Below are positions 35,701-45,800 of a stretch of 64,000 bases of DNA, in pieces. The notes beneath the pieces are model-generated. The model made no database searches. It was not told the origin of the DNA and saw only the letters and a list, made by a program, of their open reading frames with translations. Location of the stretch: NCBI RefSeq assembly GCF_000305785.2, contig NC_018868.3:372001-436000 (forward strand), read 5' to 3'. Each line of letters starts with the position of its first letter. The first letter of the stretch is position 1. The position numbers and the translations under genes were made by a program. The DNA is from Simiduia agarivorans SA1 = DSM 21679 (lineage in GTDB: Bacteria > Pseudomonadota > Gammaproteobacteria > Pseudomonadales > Cellvibrionaceae).

Positions 35701-38700
35701 GATGGCGTGTCCTTGATAACCGAAAGCAGTTTGCAAGTCTATACCCAGGCCAATTTCAGCCACGGCGTTTACACCTTGTTGGTCGGACCCTATCTGAACG
35801 GCCAGAACGGTCGGGGTATGGATCAGAACCGGAACGATATTGAACAAGAGCCTGAGGCCGATGTTTATCAGTTCAGTTTTGAAATTGACAGTGCCGCGCC
35901 GCTTTCACCGGTGATTGATCAGTTACTTGCCCCAGCGGTAAACCCCAGCAAGTACAAATCCTTCTCATTAAGTGGTCCAAGGTCTGAGCCACTCGCGGTC
36001 TATGTGAACAACGCGGAAGTGGCACCGCTGGGCACTGGCGCCTGGACTTACGCTTTCTCAGTATCAGAGGGCATGAATAACCGCACCCTCTATGTTAAAG
36101 ACAGTGCAGGTAATGTGAGCGACACGGTCACCGTGCTGATCAATGTGGATTCTGTAGCGCCCGTCATCGGCAGTGCGCAACCCGGTGGCTACATCAATCA
36201 GTCACCCGAATCCATTGTGCTTAACTTTACCGAAGACGGCAGTGGTGTGGACTGGAACGCAAGTGTGCTCACTGTTTCTATGAATGGTTCAGTGCTTGTC
36301 GGCGACTGGGTCAACGAAAGTAACAGTGCCAGCTTTACGCCGGCTGCCAGCCTGCTGGATGGCGACTATGTCATTGATGTAGTACTGCAAGACAAGTACG
36401 GCAACAACAGTGGTGCTAAACAATTCACATTCAGCCTGGATCGTATCGCACCTGCTTCGCCTACCCTGGCAGTACATCCTGCCGTCACCGCGATCAACCA
36501 ATATGAATTCAGTGGTACCAAGCCGATTAACACTGGCATCTGGCTGGGTGACCAACAGTTGGTGCCCGCATCTACAGCCTCTAATTGGTCTTACACACTG
36601 CCGTTAACAGAAGGCCAGAACCATTTTGAGTTCAGTGCCGTGGATCTCGCGGGTAACCGCAGTGTATCCGTGCCGGCGGATATTCGCTTCGATAACACAG
36701 CGCCCGGTATGGTGCCTGTGAGCATCAATGCGCAAGGCAATGGCACCGAAGCCTGGTTGAATTGGACCAGCTACAACGAAATAGCCAATGGCAACGACAT
36801 TGCCGAATACCGCGTTTATCTGAGCAGCAGTGCGTTTGCCAATGTGATGCTGATGCAACCGGCCTACACGGTGGCCGGTGGAACGCAACAACTGCATCTG
36901 CAAGGTTTGGTGCGCAATGCACAACGCTTTGTGGCCGTAGTGGCGGTTGATGAGCAAGGGCTCAAGCTCGACAATGTGCTCGCACAGGCATTTACACCGG
37001 TAGATGTGCAGGCACCGGAAGATGTTTCGGCCTTCAGCGTAACGCCCGGTGCAACCAGTCTGCACCTGCAATGGCTGCCGTCTGTAAACGCTGCCGGAGA
37101 CCTGGAAGCCTATGTTATTGAAATTCAGGATGCGGTTACCGGTCTGCGGGAAATTTCCCTGCCGCACGATCCGCAAGCGGAACCCTCTGCACCGATTGCA
37201 TTCACGGTTGACAATCTGGCGCCCGCCTCGGGCAATGCGCTGCGCGTTTACACCCGCGATCTGGCGGGGAACAAGAGCAGTGGCCGCAATAATCCCGGTG
37301 TCACCTGGCTGGCCAATCCCATCCCTAATGAAATAGAAGAATTGAGCGCACAGCTGCGCCTGCATTGGCCGTCGGCCGTGCCGAATAATCTGGTCAAACA
37401 CTACCTGGTTTATGTGAGCACGTCAGATTTCAATTCGGTGCAGGGCTTGCAACCTGCATTGCAAGTCAACAAATCATCTAATGGCAGTGTGCTGGTGCAG
37501 GCTATTTCAGGTCTCACCAACGATACGCCTTACTATGTGGCCATTGTTGCGGTTGGCATGTCAGACGGTTATTCGCCACAGGTGCAAACCGTGATGGCAA
37601 CGCCCACGGAAGACAACACGCCACCGGCGGTGGAACTGGTGCAGTTCAAAACCAGTCTGGATCAAACCAGTTTGTTAACGCCAGCCACGCTCGACCGGGC
37701 CGGCAAATTGCAAGTAGCTGCGACCGATGTATCCGGCGTTTCACGGATTGAACTGCAGCTCGATGGGGTGCTCCTCTCCAGCCTCTATACCAAAGATGCG
37801 GAGGGTTTCTATAGTCTGGCGATGAATTGGGACGGCGTGGTCGAGGGTGAGCACACCCTGAGCATCACCGCCGTCGACAACTGGGACAACAAAGTCACGC
37901 ACCAATATCCCTTTACGCTCACCATGGCAGCGCCTGCTGCACCTCAGTGGTTGGCGCCGGCTGCGCCCGCATTAACCAGTGCCGCCAGTGTCAGTTTGGT
38001 GGCCAAAGCGGCGCTTAATACTCAGGTGCAATTACTGAATAACGGCGTGGCGCAAGGGGCGGCTAAAGCGGTTGATGCCAGTGGCACGGTGAAATTCAAT
38101 GCCAGTCTCGCTGAAGGCGATAACGTCTTTACATTGGTGGCCAATTTCACTGGCCGAACGGCGCAGAGTGTGCCCAGTGCCCAGGTCAGCGTGCGTCGCG
38201 ACAGCAGTTTGCCGGCGGCGCCCGGTCAGCTCAGCGCCCAGAGTGGCAGCGCAGGCCAGGTGTTCCTCAACTGGAATAAGGTCACCAGCAACAGTGCCCA
38301 AAACCAGATAGTGGGTTATAACGTCTATCGTTCAACCGCCGAATTCAATCAGGTTGGTGTGGAGGGCGTGGTTAAAATAAACACCCAACCGCTCGCGACC
38401 AACCAGTATAAAGACATGCCGGTTGAGGATGCGCAATATCTTTACAAAGTCACCACGGTTAATCAGGCCGGTGCAGAAAGTCCGTTGTCCGCTGGCGCCA
38501 CGGCAATTGCCGATAGTACAGCGCCAAAAGCATCGGCCATTCGTTACCAGAGCCTGGGTCAGGTGGATCAGGTCAGTGGCCGGCATGCGCCAGCCAAAAT
38601 CAATGTGGAAGTGGATTTCTCCGAGCCGCTGCGCAACAAGCCTTACCTGGCCATAGCTCCGGTGGGTGGTGTGCCCATGGTGGTAGAATTGGCGTTGGCC

Positions 38701-41700
38701 AGCAACAGCGAAACCCGCTACCTCGGCAGTTTTAATCTGTTGGATGGCACGCCGTCAGGCACGGCATACGCGGTACTCTCTGCACACGACAAAGTGGGCA
38801 ACCGCGGCACAGAAGTCGAGCAGGGCGCAACGCTGCTCGTGGATGCGCAAGGACCGGATCTGGTATCGCTGGTGTTATCCCCTGCGCAGCCACTGCAGGT
38901 CGATCCGGTAGAAGGCCTGGCCGTACAACTCCAACTCCAATTGAACGATGCCACGGCGGGTCAGGCCGCGCCGCTGCTCATACCGCAAATCAATGGCGTG
39001 CCACTCCCCGGCTATAGTCAGGGCATCAGCCTGACACTGGCCGAAGGGTCGCCGGTAGATGCGCCTGTCTATTTGGGCAGCCTGCAACTCCCAGTGAGCG
39101 CGGGCCAGGATGACCAAGGTGCCGCCGCAGTAGAAACCCTGAGTTTCAGTTACAACGCCGAAGATACGTTGGGCAATGTGGGCAAAATCAAGCCCGGTAT
39201 CAATCAATTCCAGGTGTACCAGGGCGATCTGCCGCCGCTGGCGATACCCCATGGGTTGAGCGCGCGCGCGCAATCCGGTGGCAAAGTGGCGTTGGCCTGG
39301 CAAGCGGTAAATGCTGCGGCCGGTTATCAGGTCTACCGGAAAACCGCGTTGGAAGCCACGGGCGTCTGGTTGGAAAGCACCACTGGGCCGGAGTATCTGG
39401 ATACACCACCGGCCGATGCCACCTACTACTATGCGGTGTCGAGCCTGCGCCAGGATAATGGCCAGAGTGCCGAGAGTGCACAATCTGACTGGGTACAGGT
39501 CAGCGCCGATTCGGTGGCGCCGGCTCAGCCAGCCAATTTAGACGCCCAGCTCAACGGTCAGGGGATTGTATTGCGTTGGGATACCCCGCTCACCGATGCG
39601 CTCGGTCAGCCGGAAAATCAGGCCCAGCTGCAGTACGCGCTCTACCGCCTGAACCTGGCAGAAGGAGAGCAGGCCACAGCGGAAAATCTGGCCGGACTCC
39701 AGGCCTTGCAGGCCGACATTGTTGGCAACCTGGCACTGGATACCAGCCCCAGCGAAACCGAACATGCTTATGTACTGGTGGCGTTGGATCAGGCTGGCAA
39801 CACGTCGGCGCCATCCAATACGGTGTATCTGAATGTGGATTTGTTGCCGGTACAGCAATTGTCTGTACAGCTGGCCGAGGCCGGTCATCCGTTGCTGCAA
39901 TGGTTCCACAACGGCAGCAGTGTGGAAGGCTTCCGCCTGTTCACCGGCCCGGATGACGCCTTAGTGCCACTCACCACTGAGCTGGTGGCTGCCACCGGTG
40001 GCGCGGTGGCATTCACCGATGAAAGCCTAAGCGGCAATGCCACCGAACGCCGTTATTCGGTGGTGGCCGAAGACGCCAATGGCGCGCAGAGCATTGCCAG
40101 CGGTATCACCCTGCCGGCACTGTCGGTGGAACTGGTTGAACAAAACGAGCCGCAATCTTTGCTGCGCGGGGTGATGAACCGCTTGGTCTTCCGCGTGTTC
40201 AACAAAGGCCAGGCCGACGCCACAGCGCTCACGCTTTGGGTGGATGCCCCCATTGAAGGTGAAGTGTATCGCCACAGCTCCGCAGCCTTTGCGGTGGCGG
40301 CGGGCAGCTTTACCGATGTGCCCGTGATAGTGGGTGGCTACGATGCGCTTACAGGTTATGCGCCACTGAATTTGCAACTGGTGCAAACGCCAGCCGCCGG
40401 CCAGCAGGTCAGCCTGTCACAGTCCACCGACATTCCCGTGGGCAATGCCAGCCTGCTGGCGCAATTGGAAGTGGGCAATTTCACCCGTGGTGGTGTGGGG
40501 CAGGCTCGCTTCCGGCTGGAAAACACCAGCGCGGTCGAGGCCGAATTGTTAATGGCCACCGCCAGTGGCAAGCAGGCGTCAACCGAACTGCGGTTTGTGC
40601 TGCGGGATCTGGCGGGCAATTTACTGGCCAAAGCCCCGGTGCACCAGTTCACCGGCGATGTGCTGACGGTTAACGATGGCAATACGGTTGCGCGCATTCA
40701 ACCGGGCGAACAATTTGTTTCCGAGTGGTTCGAGCTGGCGGTGCCTGAGGCCGCACCCGATGTGGTAACACTCGCGCTGGAAATCGATCGCTACCGCTAT
40801 CATTCAGGCCGCAACGATCAGGTCATCATCGAGGGTACAGGCACCAGCACTGAGGTATCGCTGACTGAAACGCCCTACGTGGCAACGGTCAACAGCGTGT
40901 CGCCGTCGGTGGTGTTTGGTCGCTCGGCAGAAGTGGTGATCACGGGGCAGGCAAGCGCGCGCGACTCCGGTGAGCTTATGTCGCAGGTGCCGGTGGTGCT
41001 GGCGCTTTACGTCAACGGGTTTGAGCGCTTGATCAATGTCTCCACCGACGTGGACGGCAACTTCACCTACACCTACCTGCCCAATGGCATTGCCGGTCAC
41101 TATCAGGCAGTCGCACGCCATCCGGACAGTCTGCTGCAACAGAGCCAGGCCCAGTTTACCGTGCAGGGCGTCAAGGTCAGCCCCACTGAGGTTAACGTTA
41201 AGTTGCCACGCAATTACACCCACAAGGTGGACGTAAAAGTGGAAGCGGCCGCTGCAACGCCGTTAACCAATCTGCGCCTGCAAGCGGTAGACGCCAACGG
41301 CGAGGTCACCACGGTATTGCCCGAGGGCATCAGTGTCTCCACCCCACAAGCGCTGGCTGTTGCCGCTGGAAAAACCGGCTATGTGTCGCTGTCGTTTACC
41401 GGCAATAACCTGGCGGCGGACACCGGAACCCTGCGGTACCAGTTGCTGGCCGATACCGGTGTACAAGCGGCACAAGCCATTGCGGCGGTTACGGTAAATT
41501 ACCAGCTGGTGGAATCAAAGCCGGCGCTGGTACTGGCCAAAGGTTTTGTGCAAACCGGCGTGGGTTTGGGCAAGCAGGTGCAGGAGTCGGTCACCTTGAC
41601 CAACAAAGGCCTGGATCAATGGATCAATCCACACATCAGCCTCACTGGCCCCAATGGCGAGGCCGCACCGGCCTGGGCCTATCTTGCGTCGCCGGCCCAA

Positions 41701-42801
41701 CCTGGCACGGTGGCCATTGGTGCGGCGCTGAATATCCAACTGGGCTTTGCGCCACCGGCCGGCACGGCACAGGGCAGCCATGAGCTGCGCCTTAAAGTCA
41801 CCGGCGATAATGCCGCCGATGCCGAATTCCCGGTGTTTGTGCAGCTGGTTTCCAGTGAAGTGGGCAGCGTCTTCTTCCATGTGGCCGACATTTACACCGC
41901 CACTCTGGATGAAAACAATCAGCCGATTCCGGGCCTGGCAGGCGCCAAAATTGAACTGCAAAACGAACTGGTACCCGATCTGACCTACGCGCTCAGTTCC
42001 AATGCCCAGGGTGAAGCGCTGTTCACAGACTTGCCTGCCGGTCGCTACAGCTTCCGTGCCACCGCGTTTGAACACGACAGCCAAACCGGCCGCCTGTGGA
42101 TCAAGCCCGGCCTCACCGAGGCCCAGGATGTGTTCCTGCTCAACCGCCTGGTGAGTGTGGAGTGGGAAGTACAAGAAGTCACGCTGCTCGACCGGTACGA
42201 AATCAAACTGGAAGCCACTTTCCAAACCAATGTGCCGGTGGCCGTGGTGATGTTTGATCCGCTCAACGTCAACCTGCCCACCATGACCAAAGGTCAGGTG
42301 TTCCAGGGCGAGCTCAGCCTTACCAACTACGGCCTGATCCGCGCCGACAACGTGAGCGCCAATCTGCCCACGGAGAACGAGTTTGTCCGGTTCGAATTCC
42401 TGGCCGGGGTTCCCGATACCCTGCAAGCCGGTGAAGTGTTCTTCTTGCCGTATCGCATTATTGCCAAGAAGGACTTCACCCCTGGGCTGGATGCCGATGC
42501 CACCGGTGGCGGCAGTTGCGGCTTCTCCGCCTGGGCCAGCGTTAACTATCAGAGCGAGTGTGCCAATGGCAGTACCGCCGGTGGCAGCGCGCAATCGGGT
42601 TGGTATTACTCCGGCACTATTGCCTGCGGGGGCGGTGGTGGCACTGGTGGTTCGGTGAGCCAACAGATTTCCTGGCCGCAGGGCAGTGGCGGTGGCGCCA
42701 GTTGGGCACCGGCGGCTGCAGCAACCATTGGTGAGGCCGGCTTCTGTGAAGCGCCGCCACCTTATTGTCCCGAGTGTAATGCCGCGCGAGGGAAACAGTA
42801 A
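29791..42801 (+). CDS. giant secreted surface protein (4336 residues): glycine-rich repeats, Ig-like, FN3-like and CARDB-like domains
   Basis: It starts with a Sec signal peptide (FFVVLMALAIASQAFA). Residues 22 to about 1910 are six glycine-rich repeats of about 322-332 residues; a DGFTYEM-like landmark recurs at 29950, 30940, 31933, 32929, 33895 and 34861. Each repeat contains SGSHGG, FGIGG, RGGGAIKLIA, GAGAGGSIW and GAGGGRIA(L/V)YY motifs, suggesting a beta-helix. Then come a Big_5/SbsA-like Ig domain (about 1915-2030), Ig-like modules ending in DLAGN or DSAGN, FN3-like domains from about 2304, CARDB-like domains from about 3440, and a carboxypeptidase-regulatory-like domain near 4047. The last 100 residues are Gly/Cys-rich (YCPEC near the end). 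The stop overlaps the RHS gene start as TAATG. Probable role is a surface adhesin or scaffold for the RHS protein; not experimentally supported here. Confidence 0.85.
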   Translation: MNLRAFFVVLMALAIASQAFADEITITEDTYIGVDNQTYDGHILILSGAKVTLDGYHQFEELRLINGAQITHTEAASETSPFVNIEANLINLAYGTRIYVTGKGRNPTPEVSASGSGSHGGAAGSLNGSVSNAVFGHYKEPSSFGIGGRSGGVADDSIYNHRGGGKIKLVANTLVLDGELHADGLGYYYAHDGAGAGGSIWLDVGVLKTTRTAGDYRIHANGGNGHINGAAGAGGGRVAIYYETLDGFSIAGMVLANPGIAVGGSVNPEANGLSGTIYHKNKQTQSDELRYVLNSQTPDSIRAQSLSGDYGNTNLAVVGQRVHLDNVVFGGLSVTGGSRITSSGSVQFSGAINVKGATLINVKGATLNGMRHWITSLGDDLVIDGFTYEMQGDESWNSVTVQNAGVLTHAIGATTNAGAEGVVLTASLIDIKAGAKIDVSGRGHLPNADVTFSGSGSYGGAAGTFNDNATNATFGDFRAPQHFGIGGRRLDQPDDSIHSKRGGGAIKLIADDLVVDGGIYADGLGYYYGQDGAGAGGSIWIDAGVLRTNRSNLDNRIHANGGNGHVSGSAGAGGGRVALYYNVLDGFNVAGMVLANAGISSSGPSGSDSHGQPGTVYHKNKQTQAEELRYVLSGLTSDYIKPLTVSGDYGNMNLAVVGQRVHLNNVVFGGLSVTGGSRITSSGSVEFTGSLDIKGSTLYGMRHWITSLGDDLVIDGFTYEMQGDESWNSVTVQNAGVLTHAIGATTNAGAEGVVLTASLIDIKAGAKIDVSGRGHLPNADVTFSGSGSYGGAAGTFNDNATNATFGDFRAPQHFGIGGRRLDQPDDSIHSKRGGGAIKLIADNLIVDGGIYADGKSHQAGYDGAGSGGSIWIDAGAVRTSRSNLDYRIHANGGNGHLSGSAGAGGGRIALYYNVLDGFNVAGMVLADAGLSSSGAASAETHGLPGTIYHKNKQTQKEELRYALKSAAADYIGTLTLSGDFNTLDLAFSGLNVHLENLAFGNLTASGSGRISSGENVTMAGTLNANNVILTSIGAWNKPQLGAELTVDGFTYELNQNESWSKLVIKNQGVVTHTAGLVKSDGTEGVTLSADTLTIEKGSSINVSGKGRLYAPETNNREAGSHGGRAGASEGQQPIAAYGSMKQPANYGTGGQGSSDANHTRGGGAIKIIAKDLTLDGVILADGMAGTNTNRSAAAGGSIWLQVDNLIATQTHNGFRLRADGGAVNANPGAGGGRIAVYYKQLHGFNLAGWANAQGSGSTVYLPPPGEPGTVYFHNAITGKESMIFAVSSGDAGYWPEVRFSGDYGNLDLHVRGLKLILGDSSLDNVFLESGAILQTAGEVNLTGRIFASNSTVASLNQWNLPAGRHLVVDGYTYEMQGDEVWDSVTIKAGGTLTHAIGTKTSGGKDGVELQANLFNLERYGRIDVTGKGRLPLETMINKESGSHGGRAWQVDGQLVPDAYGDYQRPQEFGIGGHHLTAGSEVRGGGSIKIVADEFLLDGQIAADGKVGNSGGGAGAGGSIWLDVKTLRSTHNSNGRRLSAVGGHVSSNLGAAGGGRIAVYYDHAEGVSLASWSSTESGSYYTTLMGEPGTLFIKNNLTGDTQLHFSRQSKNPSIQPVFNISGDYSNVDLWLGGINARLTDVKLTNLMLYGASTVDSGLSVELSGEVNSQSTTAVLQTMAHWDFLAGRHLNVNGFIYVLSGAEHWDTVKVSNSGRITHNPGAAVHETADGAELHAKSIHVEYPSWIDVSAKGLLPNDEVTGNASGSHGGLGGAPAGDATNSVYGNELEPQQAGVGGRYQNMDDSHTNNARGGGALRLVADDVLINGFVYARGEGGKYGGGAGAGGSVWIEAGQLRTNGGVGNSSLIDASGGAASSRPGGGGGRIAIHYDSLQGFTENHAKVVANGNNGSGVGSVQWVKRESAPFVLGQSIGPVVSAWPGSFTINFNVPLNVDSVDINDVQLLGADGEPLQVIDGVSLITESSLQVYTQANFSHGVYTLLVGPYLNGQNGRGMDQNRNDIEQEPEADVYQFSFEIDSAAPLSPVIDQLLAPAVNPSKYKSFSLSGPRSEPLAVYVNNAEVAPLGTGAWTYAFSVSEGMNNRTLYVKDSAGNVSDTVTVLINVDSVAPVIGSAQPGGYINQSPESIVLNFTEDGSGVDWNASVLTVSMNGSVLVGDWVNESNSASFTPAASLLDGDYVIDVVLQDKYGNNSGAKQFTFSLDRIAPASPTLAVHPAVTAINQYEFSGTKPINTGIWLGDQQLVPASTASNWSYTLPLTEGQNHFEFSAVDLAGNRSVSVPADIRFDNTAPGMVPVSINAQGNGTEAWLNWTSYNEIANGNDIAEYRVYLSSSAFANVMLMQPAYTVAGGTQQLHLQGLVRNAQRFVAVVAVDEQGLKLDNVLAQAFTPVDVQAPEDVSAFSVTPGATSLHLQWLPSVNAAGDLEAYVIEIQDAVTGLREISLPHDPQAEPSAPIAFTVDNLAPASGNALRVYTRDLAGNKSSGRNNPGVTWLANPIPNEIEELSAQLRLHWPSAVPNNLVKHYLVYVSTSDFNSVQGLQPALQVNKSSNGSVLVQAISGLTNDTPYYVAIVAVGMSDGYSPQVQTVMATPTEDNTPPAVELVQFKTSLDQTSLLTPATLDRAGKLQVAATDVSGVSRIELQLDGVLLSSLYTKDAEGFYSLAMNWDGVVEGEHTLSITAVDNWDNKVTHQYPFTLTMAAPAAPQWLAPAAPALTSAASVSLVAKAALNTQVQLLNNGVAQGAAKAVDASGTVKFNASLAEGDNVFTLVANFTGRTAQSVPSAQVSVRRDSSLPAAPGQLSAQSGSAGQVFLNWNKVTSNSAQNQIVGYNVYRSTAEFNQVGVEGVVKINTQPLATNQYKDMPVEDAQYLYKVTTVNQAGAESPLSAGATAIADSTAPKASAIRYQSLGQVDQVSGRHAPAKINVEVDFSEPLRNKPYLAIAPVGGVPMVVELALASNSETRYLGSFNLLDGTPSGTAYAVLSAHDKVGNRGTEVEQGATLLVDAQGPDLVSLVLSPAQPLQVDPVEGLAVQLQLQLNDATAGQAAPLLIPQINGVPLPGYSQGISLTLAEGSPVDAPVYLGSLQLPVSAGQDDQGAAAVETLSFSYNAEDTLGNVGKIKPGINQFQVYQGDLPPLAIPHGLSARAQSGGKVALAWQAVNAAAGYQVYRKTALEATGVWLESTTGPEYLDTPPADATYYYAVSSLRQDNGQSAESAQSDWVQVSADSVAPAQPANLDAQLNGQGIVLRWDTPLTDALGQPENQAQLQYALYRLNLAEGEQATAENLAGLQALQADIVGNLALDTSPSETEHAYVLVALDQAGNTSAPSNTVYLNVDLLPVQQLSVQLAEAGHPLLQWFHNGSSVEGFRLFTGPDDALVPLTTELVAATGGAVAFTDESLSGNATERRYSVVAEDANGAQSIASGITLPALSVELVEQNEPQSLLRGVMNRLVFRVFNKGQADATALTLWVDAPIEGEVYRHSSAAFAVAAGSFTDVPVIVGGYDALTGYAPLNLQLVQTPAAGQQVSLSQSTDIPVGNASLLAQLEVGNFTRGGVGQARFRLENTSAVEAELLMATASGKQASTELRFVLRDLAGNLLAKAPVHQFTGDVLTVNDGNTVARIQPGEQFVSEWFELAVPEAAPDVVTLALEIDRYRYHSGRNDQVIIEGTGTSTEVSLTETPYVATVNSVSPSVVFGRSAEVVITGQASARDSGELMSQVPVVLALYVNGFERLINVSTDVDGNFTYTYLPNGIAGHYQAVARHPDSLLQQSQAQFTVQGVKVSPTEVNVKLPRNYTHKVDVKVEAAAATPLTNLRLQAVDANGEVTTVLPEGISVSTPQALAVAAGKTGYVSLSFTGNNLAADTGTLRYQLLADTGVQAAQAIAAVTVNYQLVESKPALVLAKGFVQTGVGLGKQVQESVTLTNKGLDQWINPHISLTGPNGEAAPAWAYLASPAQPGTVAIGAALNIQLGFAPPAGTAQGSHELRLKVTGDNAADAEFPVFVQLVSSEVGSVFFHVADIYTATLDENNQPIPGLAGAKIELQNELVPDLTYALSSNAQGEALFTDLPAGRYSFRATAFEHDSQTGRLWIKPGLTEAQDVFLLNRLVSVEWEVQEVTLLDRYEIKLEATFQTNVPVAVVMFDPLNVNLPTMTKGQVFQGELSLTNYGLIRADNVSANLPTENEFVRFEFLAGVPDTLQAGEVFFLPYRIIAKKDFTPGLDADATGGGSCGFSAWASVNYQSECANGSTAGGSAQSGWYYSGTIACGGGGGTGGSVSQQISWPQGSGGGASWAPAAAATIGEAGFCEAPPPYCPECNAARGKQ
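30843..30890 (+). repeat. 24-bp perfect tandem duplication inside the giant gene
   Basis: Two identical 24-base units, 30843-30866 and 30867-30890, each encoding INVKGATL in frame. Equivalent repeats of the gene have only one such unit, so this is a recent slippage duplication of eight codons. Confidence 0.95.
30893..31323 (+). repeat. long direct repeat, copy 1
   Basis: About 431 bases that recur, apparently without any difference, at 31886-32316 (offset 993). The copies diverge immediately on both sides. Both encode the DGFTYEM to GGGAIKLIAD part of the glycine-rich repeat in the same frame. Confidence 0.9.
31886..32316 (+). repeat. long direct repeat, copy 2
   Basis: Second copy of the 431-base block at 30893-31323. 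Identity at synonymous positions, next to repeats that have diverged strongly, points to recent duplication or gene conversion. Confidence 0.9.
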
Positions 42802-45800
42802 TGCAATCTATTGCTCAAACCAGAGAAAAAATTTTAATGAACGTTGGTTTTATTAATAGCCTCAAGCAGTCCTGCATTGGCTTATTCCTGCTGATCGGGC
42901 TTGGCCTGCTGTCGGGCACTGCAGCAGCAGCCCCAGGTATTCATGAACAGCAAAATATGCCATCCGCTATGGATGGTTTTAATCAGGATGAATTCCAGGA
43001 TATGGTCGTGACAGCGCAGGGCGGTAATGTACGCCTAACCCGGCGCTGGCAATACAATCAGTGGGTTTGGAATCCACGCTGGGAAGATCTGAAGTTCCTT
43101 CGGCGTAGGTCAACATTACTCGAGTATTTTAAAACCGGAGAATATAGCTACGAGGAATTCAAGCAGTCACTAGAGATAAGCTACGGTAACGTAGGTACCA
43201 GCGGCGCCAGCATCCCGGTGGCGCAATATACCATTGTGGTTGCCCGGGATATGTATGTGCCTCGGGGTACAGATCAGTGGGAAAACCAACAACGTTTTAC
43301 CATCGCACGCAACAGCGATAAAACTTTTACCTGGCGGGATCGCGAGGGCAATGAGGCCCGCTATAGCGAAACCGGTGTTCTGCAATGGTACACCGATGCC
43401 AGTGGCAATAAAGTCAGCCTTTCATACAATTCCGACGGTAACCTCCAGTACGTGAAGGATGTCGATGGCACCGTATTATTTGAATACCACTGGCAGGCTC
43501 TGCCACTTCCCGACGGAGAGCCAGCGGAAGGCGAAGAGACGCCCACCCCACAGTACCAGCTAACATCCGTGTCAGACTACCAGGGTCGTAGCGTGCATTA
43601 CGCCTACAACCCAGACAGCGGCTTGCTTGAACAGGTAACAGATGTGAACGGTAACCTGTGGCGCTACCAATATGGCGGTAATAATCTTCAAAAAATTATT
43701 GATCCGCTAGAACGTGAAACCAGCGTAGCTATATCGGCCCAAGGCCAACTGATCCGTCGGGTAAATCAGGATGGCGTGGGGCAGTACTTCAGCTATTCCC
43801 GCAATGCCGATGAGGAATTATTTACTCTCTCTGTACGGGATGGTGCCGGTACTGTGACAGAAACTGTGTATAACGGATTTGGCATGCCTGAGCGAAAAGA
43901 GCGCCAGGGCGATCTGCTGTTTACCGCCGAATACGTGCTGAATAGCGATAAAGACGTGTATTTTGGCCAGGGTAGAGCGCCTGGTGTGGCTGCTGCCGCG
44001 CGTACCTATGCGCCAAGCAGTGGCGGTGGCGGGGGAGGCAAAGGTGGGGTCTCTGGTTCGGTCAGTATGGGCAGTCCCGAGCCGGATTATGTTGAGATTG
44101 GTGTGCGTAAATACCCGGATGGCAGCGAAGAAAAAACCACCTACGACCGTTGGCGCAATCCACTGAAACAGGAATACAAAGACGGCAGCGTAACAACCAC
44201 CAGCTACAACAATCGCAGCCAACCCTTGCTGCACACAAACACACGCGGCATCAAAACCCGCTACGCATACGATGCTAAGGGCAACTTGCTGACGTTAATC
44301 GAAGCCGAAGGCCTGCCCGAAGAGCGCACCACCCGCTACGAATACAACGCGGCCTCGCAGCTCATTAAGCTCACCACCGGTGAATCGGCGGCCGGCAATA
44401 CGGCGCTGGCTGTGACCCAATGGGATTACGATGATTTTGGCAATGTCACCAAAATCACCGATCCGCTCGGCCACGAGACCCTTTACACCGATTACAATGC
44501 CCTGGGCCAGTGGCGCACCATGACCGATGCCAATGGCAAGGTCTGGACCCGCACCTACGATAACGCGGGTAACCTGCTTACCGAAACCACGCCCGAGCAA
44601 AGCGTTACCCAGTACCAGTACGATGCGGCCGGCCAGATGGTCAGCATCATTCTGCCGAGCGAGCGCAGTTTCACAATTACCTACAATGCCTCGGGCATGC
44701 CGCTGACGGTGACCGATAACAACGGCAACCGCCAATTGCTGACCTACGATGCCGCCAACCGGTTGACCAAAGTCACCGACCCCAGCAATCACAGCCACCA
44801 GTTGGTGTTCGATGAGCAGGGCAGGCTGGCGCGCCAGATTGATGGCGAAGGCAATGCCACCCAATTCAGCTACGAACACCAGTTGCTGAAAACGGTCGCT
44901 ACACCTGGCTACACGGTAACGCAAAGTTACGATCAACGCCGTCGGCCGGTGAGCGAAACCATCAGTGCGGCGACTATCAACCAAAACCGCGCCACCCAGT
45001 ACGATAAAAACGGTAACCCGGTGCAGTGGACCGATGCCAACGGCAAAGGCTCGGGCGCGCAATACGATGGCCTTGGCCGACTGGTGGCCAGCACCGACAC
45101 CGCGGGCCATACCACCCGCTATGCCTACGATGCGCGCGACAATCTGCTGAGCGTGACCGATGCAGAAAACCGCACCACCTATTTCACGTACACGCTGCGC
45201 GATGAAGTCGCATCGGAAACCAAGCCCGCCTATGTCGGTACCGAAATGCAGCGCCGCTACCAATACGATGGCAACGGCAACCTGATTCAGGTGCTCACGC
45301 CCGAACAGGAGCGGTTGGTCTACGCCTACGATGGCCAGAACCGCTTGACCCGCCGCCAGGTGTTTGCCCACAAAGACCGCGAACACCCGGTAAAAGTGGT
45401 GACCTACCATTACAACGCCAAACAACAGTACGCCGGTTACACCCAGGCAGCCGGCGCCGATACCGAGCGGCTCACGGTCGATATTATTGCTCTAAGCGAA
45501 AGTATCAGCTACGACAGCAATGACCGTATCAGCAGTGTGACTGTCTCACTGGGCGGTTTCAGCAAAAGCTACGGTTACACCTATTACCCCAACGGCCAGA
45601 AAAAAACCTATACCAATCCCGAGGGCGTGACCTACAGCTACCAATACAACAAAAACAGCCAGCTCACCGGGGTGGAAATTCCCGGCGAGGGCCAGATTGC
45701 CTGGGCCAATCACCAATGGCTGGCGCCACAATTGCAACTATTGCCGGGCGGTGCCCGCATCAACAGCCAATACGATGGTCTGTTGCGGTTGAAAGAACGT

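Noticed and set aside
40027..42663. Long open frames on the minus strand opposite the giant gene
   Set aside because: They mirror the codon bias of the real coding strand, have low-complexity, His/Gln-rich translations and no start signals.
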